A stretch of 64,000 bases of DNA, taken from Bilabrum cf. latius (Eukaryota; Bigyra: Bicosoecida; Bigyra; Bicosoecida). This document shows positions 24,901-35,298 of the stretch, in pieces. The position numbers and the translations under genes are program-made. The stretch lies in the NCBI GenBank assembly GCA_965178125.1, contig OZ237749.1:558001-622000 (forward strand), given 5' to 3'. Positions within the stretch are counted from its first letter, which is position 1; every line of letters starts with the position of its first letter. The notes under the pieces were generated by a model. It was not told the DNA's origin. It saw only the letters and a program-made list of their open reading frames with translations, and ran no database searches.

Positions 24901-25772
24901 TGTTCCATGGCGGTGGCATCCGCTGCTGCCACCCCACCTGGAGAGCCCATACCGCCTCCCAGCACCTGTCGGGCGGCCGCAGGCAGCTGCGTGCAGTGCA
25001 GCGGTGTCTTGATGGTGCACATGACGTGGCCATACCGCGGCCTCGGCGCCCCGCCCCTCAGCGGGACACGCTCCCACGCGGGACGGCGCTGTGCCGTGTC
25101 AAGAACGTGTACATCATTTCGAAGGGTAGGATAACCGGAGGCATACCCGCCCACGAGGACGAGGTGGTCGTTCAGCGTGGACATGGCGGCGCCTTCGCGA
25201 TCGCCGGGGTCTGCTGGCCGTGGGCGCGGCTTCACCTGGGGTGGCGACGCTGAAGGAAGCGCAGACTGATTATTTGGCTCTTGGGCGGCAGATGTACCTC
25301 TTGCCTATCTTGATGCACCCCCTTGGTCGCCTGCTCGCTCCTCCACGTCAGCAGTTGCAGTTGAGTTCATCCAGGGTCGCTTCCAGCGCACCTGCTGCAA
25401 GCGGAACTGGCGCCAACAAGCCTCGTAATGGATTTTTGGCCCAAGTAAGGAGGACTATGGAAACCCTGGCAGCCGCGCAAACTCCTGCGTCGATAGCTGC
25501 ATCCAAAGATCACCATCCTCTAGGATGCTGGCCCATTTCTTGCTAGTCATTGCAAAGTTGCACGCCTGCAAGTGCATTAATAGAATACAATCACTTATTA
25601 CACAGTAAATACTTGCTGATGTGGCTTAAGCGATGGATGGCTGCAACACCGAAGGTTTGCCATGAAACGACAGTGTTCTAACGTCGACGCCTTGGAGGAA
25701 CCCGGTTACTCTGTCTCTCGCATCGAGTGGGAGGGAATCAATAGTCTTTCGTCTTGATTTGGCAGCCGACAT
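21921..25772 (-). CDS. F-box/kelch-repeat protein (two exons)
   Basis: Exon 1 (25683-25772, 30 codons) encodes the F-box start (SLPLDARDRVTGFLQGVD). A 117-bp intron (GTTAGA...TTGCAG, 25566-25682) precedes exon 2 (21921-25565), which resumes in phase with ACNFAMTSKKWASILEDGD. Together they give about 1,244 residues ending in TGA. At least five kelch motifs follow: LVLVGGYASGY, ARHGHVAVAV...IIVCGG, MVYVFGGISGSE, NKIIIFGGSRE and QMWLFGGWRGNPLGDLHYLD. They are separated by long acidic (poly-Asp/Glu), Ala- and Ser-rich inserts. Seven in-frame TAGs occur (25455, 25305, 23973, 23868, 23106, 22470, 22101). The F-box should bind Skp1 and the kelch propeller a substrate, making this a candidate SCF ubiquitin-ligase adaptor. 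That role is known for the architecture and inferred here. Confidence 0.87.
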
Positions 25773-25888
25773 TGCAATTTCCCGTCCAGGTGAGTCTTTA
25801 ATGCCAAGTACAGTTGATCCACCTGCGACGACAGCGGAACCTCGCCCCCGAGGCGGACAGCCGCACTCACTCGGCAGCAGGACTTGAA
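25773..25888. promoter_or_regulatory. Short divergent intergenic region
   Basis: Only 116 bp separate the ATG of the minus-strand F-box/kelch gene from the ATG of the plus-strand small membrane protein gene, so both promoters or 5' leaders must share it. I see no TATA-like element or repeat. Confidence 0.45.
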
Positions 25889-26249
25889 ATGCTTGGGTAT
25901 CTGTTCACCCCCAGTAATCACGTTAACTTTATGGTTGTTACAATCATCAATTTGGTCCTGGCCGCGTCGTCTGTAGGCTTGTGGACGCTGGAAAAATCGT
26001 ACCCGAGAGATGTTGCAGGATTTTGGATTATCGTGAGTCTGTTTGCATCAAACCAGACGTACACGCGAGAGTTTTATCCAGTTCACGACCCACGACAGGA
26101 CCACCTGGCTCTACCCGTTCGCGCAGCCTCTGCCTTGTCTTCCTGTTGCCCTCTACACGGGAGTACTGTGGGCCATTTAGGCATCGTCACAAAGCGCCAG
26201 CGAAGCTGTGACTAGTCAAGAAGCCAGTGATGACAAAAAAGAAAGGTAA
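25889..26249 (+). CDS. Small two-helix membrane protein, TAA stop (two exons)
   Basis: Exon 1 (25889-26032) encodes MLGYLFTPSNHVNFMVVTI and a first hydrophobic helix. A 49-bp intron (GTGAGT...TTTTATCCAG, 26033-26081) is phase 0. Exon 2 (26082-26249) encodes TWLYPFAQPLPCLPVALYTG and a hydrophilic tail ending DDKKER before TAA. One TAG (26178-26180) falls in LWAI[Q]ASSQ. Total 103 residues. The FTP-N start, two helices and charged tail are reminiscent of the V-ATPase assembly factor Pkr1, but similarity is weak. The TAA stop is one of two that argue UAA remains a terminator. Confidence 0.6.
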
Positions 26250-26946
26250 TAGGGCGCCATGCTTGGTCTGCCAACAACTGGTTGATGATCACAGCTAGAG
26301 CCTGCGGATGCGTGCAAGCGCTCGTAGTCATCCGTGAGAAGCAGTGCCCGGTGCAGCACCAGCCATGGCCAGTCATGATGACTTCATCAAAAGGCACTGA
26401 TGGAAGGTGAATCGCCTTCACCAGCGCACAGCTGCTGGCTGGCGAGGGGCATGCCGTCACCCGCGCAGCCGGCCGCGATGTCTCCCTCGTCGGCAATCCG
26501 AGCTGTCAGCGATGAACTCAAGCCTTACTGAGTACTCGCTGCAAGGCTTCCATGGGGTTTCATGGCGGGCAGTGGAGTCACTTCGTGGTCTGCTCGCGCT
26601 CACAGGATACGGAGTCCAGCTAGATCTAGTCAAGACGGGGCAGTGAATTTTCAAAAAAAAAGCACGGCTTGCCAAGCGGCTGTACAGGCTGGCAATCGAT
26701 TCGAAGAGCCCGCCGCTACAGAATAGTGGCGTGATGTCTGGGCGGTGACAATCCTGCAGATCTGAGCCTGCTTCGCAGCTGTGAGCGAACGGAGCAGTTC
26801 TGAACGCAAGGCGCACATTGGCATTGTACCCAATAGATTGTACCATTCGAATCAGCCAAAGACATGGGAAGCTTTTTCTTCCCAACATATTCCATCGGAG
26901 ATTCCTCCCCGCGCTTGTCCTCCCAATACCTGTTCAAGATGCTCGC
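26250..26946. other. Region between convergent gene ends, no confident gene
   Basis: Several short frames are open on both strands. One minus frame ending in TGA near 26393 has protein-like composition (ADEGDIAAGCAGDGMPLASQ), but I could not connect it to a start or exon. A poly-A run lies near 26651-26661. Confidence 0.35.
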
Positions 26947-27840
26947 TCACTGCCCGCCGGGCGCGATCTCCGCTTGGCCCGTCCGGATGTTGTTGTAGTG
27001 CCCCATGACCGACTGCCCCGCAAACAGGCCGCCGTCGATGATCTCATCAGACAGGGAACCGAACTGAGTCCCCGCCACCTCGCTGAGGATGAAATCCCCG
27101 CGCTTCATGGAGTCCTCGATGGCACCGGAAGCCACGTCAGCCAAGCCCTGCTCCTCGGGCACGTCGATGACCACCATGTGGCCTGAGGGCGTGGCAAGCT
27201 CCATGAAATCAAGGAGGGCTGCCCTGATGATGTGCTCCGGCTGGGCCCCGTCGATGTGCATGATGTCGCAAGTGACGTCGGGCTGCACTGAGATGAGCCT
27301 GGGCACGGTGATGGAGGGGTCACCGAGGTACAAGGTGAGCCTGTCCGAGTACTTGGCGTCGATGTAATCGTGCGCGGGAATAGTCGTGGGGGCCTCTGTG
27401 CCTTCGAAACTGTGCACCGCCACGTCGGCCCTGCTTCCCAGCATCAGCAGGGACCTCTCCCCTCCGTTGAAGCCAACCTCGCAGTACGTTTTTTTGGAGG
27501 GGTCCTTGGCCAGGATGTCCAGGAGGAACTTGAGCTGGCTCGGGCGGCGGACGGGGCTCCGTACGTACGACTTCAAATTCAAGCCCTTCGCGTTCAAGTC
27601 TTGCATCATTCCAGCGTACAAGGCATAGTGCGGGCCCAGCAAGTTCGCCGAGTACCGATCTTTGGCGATGATGCGCCCAAGGGTAGTCTCGCACGACGAG
27701 AAGAAACCACCAAGATCATAGTTCGCGAACACTGGAACCTTCCTTAGCTACTGGCAGAACTCGATGGCAGATTGTTGCGAGGTTGTGCCTGCGAGGGGAA
27801 GACATGCTCGAAGCGTTGAGCGAGCACACGTGGAGCTCAT
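26947..27840 (-). CDS. SAM-dependent methyltransferase-like protein
   Basis: 297 residues ending in TGA. The ATG at 27838-27840 opens a frame that passes one TAG (27748-27750, in EFCQ[Q]LRKVPVFANYD) before the domain. Motifs fit a class I Rossmann methyltransferase of the Methyltransf_24 type: glycine-rich loop TYCEVGFNGGERSLLML, acidic second strand VHSFEGTEA, then CDIMHIDGAQPEHIIRAALL and GHMVVIDVPEEQGLADVA. The HIDG motif with a following helix is typical of this group. The N-terminus (about 30 residues, Ala/Leu/Thr-rich) could be a signal or transit peptide. Substrate unknown; small metabolites or glycans are typical for the group. Confidence 0.75.
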
Positions 27841-28442
27841 TGCGAAAGAGTATCAAGAAGCACGCTACAACAGCATAGTCCCCGGAAGCATTTATGTGTC
27901 GGCAAAGTAGAAGTGTCCATAGCTATCGGAATGGTCTTCTGGCTCAGTAGAGGCAGATTCATTCGAGTAGATTCGAGCGACCATGCCGTCAACAAGCACG
28001 ACTGCACACAAGGAAAAGCCGAGCTGGAGCGGTACAAGTGCATACAAGGTAGATAAGAAATACAATGCTCCTACTCACCAGCCCCAGTCTGCATAGCGAT
28101 CGCCTGCTCCATCGGTGGCTGGGCGGGGTCCTTGTTTGCGGCTATCACCTCAACTGTAGAGTGTACAAATGGCAAAGAAGGGAGCTGCGCAGACCAAGCG
28201 GACCCGACCAGACAAGAGACACCCAGAATCGCTGCAACAACGGACTTCATTGCTTCTTGCGCTACCTGTAGCTTGGATTGTGCGAACCGATGCTATCCGA
28301 TTTAACTGTACCAAACAGCACGGTACAAAAAATGCGGTTGCATTTAAATTTTCATTGGCCTGTTTGGGATATTATGAGCGATCTTGGGTTGCTTGGTAGT
28401 GCTGGAAAATTAGAATAGTTGTTACAATCACTGTAGAGCCGA
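27841..28442. other. Divergent intergenic region
   Basis: Lies between the methyltransferase (minus) and the coiled-coil gene (plus). A 76-codon plus frame from 28169 begins MAKKGAAQTKRTRPDKR but has no support beyond being open. Probably promoters and leaders. Confidence 0.4.
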
Positions 28443-29813
28443 ATGGACGAATAGAGTGCCCGAATAGCGTACCTGGAGGGTGAGCTACGCAGGCGTCCAA
28501 CTGAAAGTGAGCTTGCAGATGCCGTAAATACTATGGATGGCAAGATTCAGGAATGTCATCGGGCAATCAATGGAGTGATTCGTGATATTCAATATGCTTC
28601 GACGGATTCGCACCAACCTGAATCTGGCAGCGGTGGCACTCCTCCGATCGGCGAGGTAGTTTCCCGATTGCTAGAGCGAGCAACACGCGCTGAACTTGGA
28701 ATAGCCAAAGCAGCCACATGTGTGCAGCTAGATGACATGGCTTCCAGGCTTCGCGATAGGGCTGATAGTGCTGTTCGAGAGTTGCAAGCCACCAAGGCGT
28801 CCGCTGCAACGGCACGGAGTCTTGAAGCCGCGCTGGAAGACTTGGGAGAGCGGCAGTCGCATCTTGAATCGGCGGTCGCTCGAAAAGTAGATAGTTCAAG
28901 GCTGCGTCAAATCGAGGCTGCCGCTGCCGTCGTGAGGGAGGAGGTTGACGCCAGGCGCGCCCTGAGGGCGGACGTGGACGGTCTCGGGGAGCAGTGCTAG
29001 GCACTCGCTCGAGCAGCCGAGGCAGAGGTGAGCAGCGGGGAGAAATTCGCCCAGCTGCTCGGTGACCTTCGCGGCGAGCTAGCTCGAAAAGCAGGGAGCG
29101 ACGATCTGCGACGAACGGCCGAGCAGTTGCGCGGCACCGTGAGCGCACTGGAGTCCGCCACGTCGGATCGCAGCATGGCCGTGGAGGCCAGGGTGGGCGA
29201 CTTGGAGCAGAGGCAGTCCGCATCTGAGTCTGCCGCCGAGGAGCACCGCCTTGCGACCGATCATGCCAGGGAACAAGGGGACCAGGCCTTGGCGGAAGCC
29301 GAGGAGCGGCTGGCAGGGGAGACCGCGAGGGTGGAGCGCGAGGTGCGGCGGGCGCTGGGTCTGCTCGCCCGAGAGATGGAGGGCAGGGCGACGGGGGGCT
29401 CGCTGGACGCGTGCAGCGACAGAGTGGAGGCACTGGAGCGGGCGACCACCACTCTCCAGGAACAAGTAGGGGTGGCCCTGGACTTTGTGGACTGGTTCAG
29501 CTCTCGTGGTGAGGCATTCGAGCATAACGCGGCTTCCATCGAGCGCCACATGAACGCGATCGCGGGAGGGAACGTGGCTGCCACGAGGGCTTCCTCGAGG
29601 GCTACTTTGCATGTGACGAGTGGGAGTGGGCGGGGACGTGGAGGTCCTCTGTCCCCGGCAGGCTCCATGATGCCGGGCGGTGGTTCCCCGGCAGCGCGTG
29701 GCAGCAGGGCGGTGGGAATGGACGTCGGCAAGGGCATGGGAGGTAGGCCGCCAAAGGGAGGCGCTGGAGATGCTCGCACCAGAACGGGTGGCACTTCGGG
29801 GACGGGTGTGTAA
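28443..29813 (+). CDS. Coiled-coil protein, TAA stop
   Basis: 456 residues. The ATG at 28443 gives MDE[Q]SARIAYLEGELRR with a TAG at codon 4 (28452), joining smoothly to the downstream heptad pattern; a second TAG is at 28998. Residues about 10-370 are almost wholly coiled-coil (repeated E-x2-L, R-x2-A patterns such as LEAALEDLGERQSHLESAV and VERVEREVRRALGL-like stretches). Then come VALDFVDWFSSRGEAFEHNA and a Gly/Ser/Arg-rich unstructured tail ending GTSGTGV before TAA (29811-29813). If TAA were sense, this frame would run into the next gene upstream of its signal peptide, so TAA is taken as a true stop. Cytoskeletal or ciliary roles are common for such proteins, but I do not recognise a family. 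Confidence 0.78.
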
Positions 29814-29972
29814 TACAGTGCGTATTTTCCCTCAAAATATCGGTGTTGTATCACGTAGTTAAGCTTAAGCACCCGCAGAGACGAGAGACAACTGCAGACG
29901 GCAAAGCTGTGGTTTTGCGTCTCCTCCTCTTCAGACCAATGTTTGAAACAAATTCGCTTGGGGCTGGGGACA

Positions 29973-32900
29973 ATGAAAACACTTTTCCTCATTCTCGTTT
30001 TTATAATTAAGGTGACATATAGTCACAAGTCACTTTGGGTGGGGTTGCACGGGAAAGAACTTAACTTGGATGCGTTGGACGAATCTAGAGCGGAAGCTGC
30101 ATTGAACGCCGTCCGTCAACAAGGCAGGGTCATAGGCAGAGAGGTCCAGAGCCGATGCACGAATTTACTTCTTGTGTTCAGTGCTTTGGCGGAGTTGCCA
30201 GAAATGTACACACTTTACAGCCTAGTCTCTTAGACAGCATCTCACTTTGTCAACCTTCACGAGGTCCAATCATGCTTAGTTGGAGAGTACCCTGACTATT
30301 TGCGATACGAAAAACCGAATATATTTGCTCTTGTATCTCTTATGGTTGGCTATGAAGCTGAGAAGCTGTCTGAACAGTCCAAACCAAGTGGACAACATGT
30401 AGCAGAATTAGGACGGTGCCCATGGGTATCATGGGGTTTGCACAAATTTGGCCAAAAGGCTGCATTCGATTGGTGGCCACAAGCTAGCACGGCGCTGATG
30501 AGCTCATCAGAAGTTGATATTGTCACCTGCTACGGCGCTCAAAGTCTAGGCCTCTAGCAGCCTCCGAGTCTCATCAAAGCAAATCTGCAGTGCGGCAACG
30601 AGTCAAGGTTGTCCGTAAGTGATCACTCTGCGGCGCCCATGGAAGCATTCTACAAGGCTATGCGTAGGTCTGCAAGATGTGGGAGGGACCTTGCGATCGC
30701 AGCTGGCAACTATCTCCACGCTCGCCGTGCCGCTGCCTGGGCGGCGGCCTCACACTTGCACCGAGCATGGGTGCAGGGCCAGTCCGAGCAAGTGCCCAGC
30801 TGGGCGCCGTCAGCTTGGGTGGCCAGCAAGCGCGCATTGGAAGAAATCAAAGGCTGGGAAGGCGGTGATTCTCAGTTAGTCTGCGAGCAAATCCGTGGTC
30901 TTGGAGTCGAGCCACTCGTGGCGGAGTGCTACCTGCAACTTGCGGTAAGCGGGCTCACAGCTGATCAAGTGGATATCTTGAGACAGGCAGGCGATCAGGT
31001 GGCACTGGATGCTCATGCGGGATGGTCGCTAGCCCCCCAGCTGGCCTCTGTGTCTGCAGGCTCGCCCAGCACGAATTTCGTCGCTCTCATCGAAGTGGGC
31101 AACCACCACGTCAACCTGCACTCGTTCGAGCTGGCCAAGGTGTGGTATAGTCTGATGCTGGACATGCCAGAGGAGCTAACCACCAGCTCAGCGCGCGCTG
31201 CTGCCACGTTCAATCTTGCCAACATCGACCTGCACTTCAACAAGGATGCCCAAAGCAAGGGCAAGTCGGGAGGAGAGGTCGAAGCGATGCAGCTGCGATC
31301 GACCGTGGCAGTGATGGCGCGGGTGCCCCGACTGCCTGGGGCGCTCATGTCTGTGTGCAAGGCCTTGCAGGAATCATATCGATGGGAGGCATACGAGCTT
31401 TGTCTCAGCGGGCTGAGGAAGGTGCTCAAGCTTGTGCTGCAGGGGCTCGAGTGCTTTGTGAGAGCAATGCAGGACCGTGCAGCGCAGAGCAGCACCGGGG
31501 CACATGGATCGCAGCTATTTGATTCAGTATCATATGCAAAGAGCATGCTGGAAGGAGGTAAATTGCTCGGGGTTCTAGACAATGCAGCTGATCTGTCTCT
31601 GGTGCAGACCCCCGGCAGCCCCGAGGCGATGTCTGTGTGTTTCGCACCGGCAGAAGCAGCCACGGAGCTGTCGGCACTGAGGCTGCTGCAGTGGTTTGCG
31701 TCTGGTCCCGAGAGAGACTCATTCCTAGACCCATCGCTGCACCGCTCTCTCATTGGGATATCGGACGAGAGGCTGGCCATGCTGGAAGCAGTCGTGCAGT
31801 GCCAGTCGACGCTGCTGCAGGGCCCGGGAGATGGTTGGACACTAGACCTTGGTAGTCGCTAGCGTCGCCTGGAAGCACTAGCGTGGTAGTGCAGAATAGC
31901 TCCTGGAGGAATAAGGAAATCTGTTTCTATTCATTTGGGCCACATAATTGTGTACGACCTGTCATTTCTGGTAGCCTCAGCCGAACTCCGACTCGCTACC
32001 GCGGTTGTGAATGGTCAGTCCTTTCAGCCGCGGCAAGTTGGCAAGGCGGCACAGGCACAGCAAGGAAAGGTGATCCCGCCTGCTCTAGGCCCTGTATTAG
32101 AGGCCATGCGGGGTTCCAGGACCCGCGCGGGTGTTCGCATCGTGAGAGGCGGGAACGCGCGCAAGCTTCGGGTGAATGCGATGTCGTATGACATGCGAAC
32201 TCACGCCATGGGGTCGATGATCACTGGCATGTTGCCTCACTTTGACACTAACAGCATCGCGCTGCAAGCATGGATGTATGGGCCTATGGACAGGCCACCA
32301 GCTGCAATGTGCAATGGCGGTCGACCCTCGCATTGGCCACCCATGCTCGAATCGGCGGCGGCAAATGCGGCATTGCGAGAGTGTAGTCAGGGCGCAGAGT
32401 ACGCTACCGCTGCATCTGTTTGGCTCAATGAAACGTGGGAGCGATCGCGCGATCGACAGACAGCGGCGGAATGGCTAGGTTCTCTCCAGGTGAACCCGCT
32501 CCTGACAGCAACTCACATCGCACAGATGGCCACCGCGGGGTGGCGTCACGTCGTGCATGGTCTGGACTCCGCCAAACTAGTAGAAAGTAAAATGGCAAGA
32601 ACTGGTGGAATGCTGCGAGCAGGTAGCGAGGTATTGACATTTAGCCGTATTCATAGGTGCGAAGAAGCAGAACGATCGTCAGCTAGTGCTGCGGGCCAGC
32701 ACAATCGGCACAAACTAAACCGCTACATCTCGCCTGGATCAGTTGCTGGAATAGCATGTGCGCTATTGCAGTATAGAGAAGGAGCTGTTGCCATAATTGC
32801 CGATCCAATAGATATGGCTTGGGCAGCTAGATCTTTATGCGATGGCTTGTTGCATTCCATCCCACCTGAGCACGGCACAACTAGCTGTCGCGCGGACCTC

Positions 32901-34970
32901 CAGGACATCTAGCCTGGCAGCTACTCTGATATAGTGCTCGACTTCATGGGCCACACGAGCAACATGAACCTCGACTTCACCGTGCGACGAGCCGGCAAGA
33001 TCGTGATTCAGTACCTCGGGTATCCCGGCTCCGCCGCCGACAGCTATGCTGACTACGCCATCGTGGATCGATTTGTCACACCTCCTGATCCACCAGTGGA
33101 GCTGACTGGCAGCCGGAATCACGCATAGTTTGGTAGGACAGCTGCTTCTAGAGGTGGAGTGCTCCCGCTGGATCCCCGGGCAGAGCTCCTCGGCTCTTTG
33201 CCTCACGCCTTCGAGCGAGGCACAGGCAGGGTTTCTCGCGCAGGCATGTCTGAGGGAATGCTGGTCCTGCCGAACACCTACCAAACTACGCTACAGTCGC
33301 CATCTGTTCCTGCCGATGGGTTTCTACGGCTGATTGAGATGCGGTCGGAAGGAAGCGCTGCAATATCTGGACGCTGGAGGAGGCGGTTGGTGCAGCTTGA
33401 CCGAAGCATGCAAATGATCGGTGCCGGTCCACGGGGCGTGTCGGTTCGCAGCAAGCGCATTCATCTTGGGTACGTAGGCCACGTACGTCGCATACAGCCG
33501 TACCTTCTCGACACCTGGGCTGGTATCTTGCGGCACTGTCCTAGGTGCGTCATGATCGTGATCGGCTCCGGAAGCAAGGAGAAGACCGACCGGCTGATCA
33601 ATCTCGCTGCAGCCAGAGGCATCCAACCCCACCGGTTCGTGGTTGCTGGGCACGTGGGTCTCGCCGAACACCGTGAGCGGATCGCGGCCATAGATCTGAT
33701 GTTGGATTCCACAACGTACAACATGCACAGCACCGGTGCCGAGGCGCTGTGGGCGGCGGTTCCAACGGTGACGATGCCAGGGCCTGGATTTGCTGCCCGA
33801 GTAGGCATGTCACTGGGTGCCGCGGCGCACACACCGACGGGCTTCAATGCCCACGGATGCGGGCTTGCTGCAACTGACAGATCGAGCAGTGGCCTCGACT
33901 TGGCGCTTCGACGCAGGATGCACTGTGCAATGGCACCACACAGCATGCGGGCCTATGAGCAGTTGGCTGGCAGGCTGGCATCGTGCCACGCTTGCATGGT
34001 GACAGCCAAGCAGCATCTGGCGGCATCCAGCCTTACATCGAGCCTGTTCGATGCCGGGGGCACCACTCGGGCTGTGCAGAGGTCCATGCGGATCGCCTGG
34101 GAGGTGAGGGCCTCGCAGGTCCGGAGGTACCGAGGTAGGTGGCTCCCGTACCATGCCAAAGTTGGGGCTGAGCTATCGACTGGCCACGGCTTGGGTGATG
34201 CTCCCTCGCAGCTGCTGCAGGTACTGGGCAGCTTGGAGAATGCAGTCAACCCCACCGTGCCAAGCAGATCAAGCTCGCAGCTCCATCGAATCGAAGCTGA
34301 GGTCGAGTCATTTGCTGCTGACACCCCAGGCGCTGTGATGAACCGACTGCATCTAGCTCTGTGGCATGCCAGTCGAGAGAGCCCTCTGTCGTGCAAAGTG
34401 TACGACTCGCATGTCGGATCTATGAAAGCCGCTCTCGAGTCGTTCGGCCAGCTGCTCGAAGCCACCGGTAGCGCATCATTCTCGGTCGCAAACGGCAGCA
34501 GTTTGCGCATTGCGCTTGCGATGGACGTATGTGCCGAAGCGCAGGGCTCGCTTCCGTTGCTAGAGGATTGGATTGAGAGAAAAGGAAGGGAACTGCGAGG
34601 CGTCTGGTGCAAGGCGCGAGCATCGTATGCCACCCGATAGCAGCTGCATGACTCGCTCGCTCGGACACTCGTGTCCGCGATTAATGGGAGCAGCCAATGC
34701 TCGGGGGATCTTCCGGCTCTGTACGGGCACTCGGCCGCTTGGCTGCTCCAGGCGATCGGCAGGGCTTCGGAGCGGGCTAGCCAATCGTGGGCGCATCCAG
34801 ATGCAGGTCCCGAAGCAGCTTCTTCACCTTCGCAAGCAGACTCTATCAGCCGGTTCGCTGATGGTGTATGCGGCGGTGATGGTGCTGGGCTGCGCAGTGG
34901 ATTTCTGCGAGTGGGGCTCGAATGGCTCAAGCACAGGCACCACTACCACTGCAGCGCAATGAGCTAGTGA
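29973..34970 (+). CDS. Giant secreted GT41 glycosyltransferase, copy C (inverted, lacks the GT4-like domain)
   Basis: 1,665 residues from an ATG that begins a signal peptide (MKTLFLILVFIIKVTYSH) to TAG-TGA at 34965-34970. In-frame TAGs: 30231, 30555, 31860, 31887, 32910, 33126, 34638, 34965. From residue about 230 it is collinear with copies A and B (TPR-like region, GT41 motifs GHTSNMNLDF, LGYPGSAADSYADY, YNMHSTGAEALW). The N-terminal region is more diverged. Similarity to A/B ends after HRHHYHCS (about 34950), where A and B continue into the second GT-B domain. C then stops within a few codons, so the second transferase domain is deleted. The 32910 TAG aligns with CAG in copy A, and the 33126 TAG with TCG in A and B. 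A functional shorter form or a decaying copy are both possible; the long intact frame favours function. Confidence 0.85.
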
Positions 34971-35298
34971 CTGATAGGCTACGTAGAAACCTAGATCAAG
35001 GGCATTCACGGCCGAGCTGGACTGCAGGGGTTGACTGCTGGCTGCCTCCGAGATCCAGCCCGGTCGGTCCGCTGGTGCTGGCTACGTTAATACATTTTGG
35101 GCGATCCACAACGCATGGAACGAGTTTGTACTGGCGTGTCGTCGGGCCCCTAGCTTCGTTTCATGTTGCGTGCGGAACCGGAGTGCAGTGCAGCTGTGTT
35201 GGGCCATGTTGCATGCACATGCACCCCGGGCCGTGGGCCGTGGCTTGAATCCGGAGCGTTTCATCATTCACCTCCATGAAGCCATCAAGCGTAATGAT

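Noticed and set aside
28169-28399. Small basic ORF starting MAKKGAAQTK
   Set aside because: No splice context, homology or conserved feature; kept only as a note in the intergenic entry.
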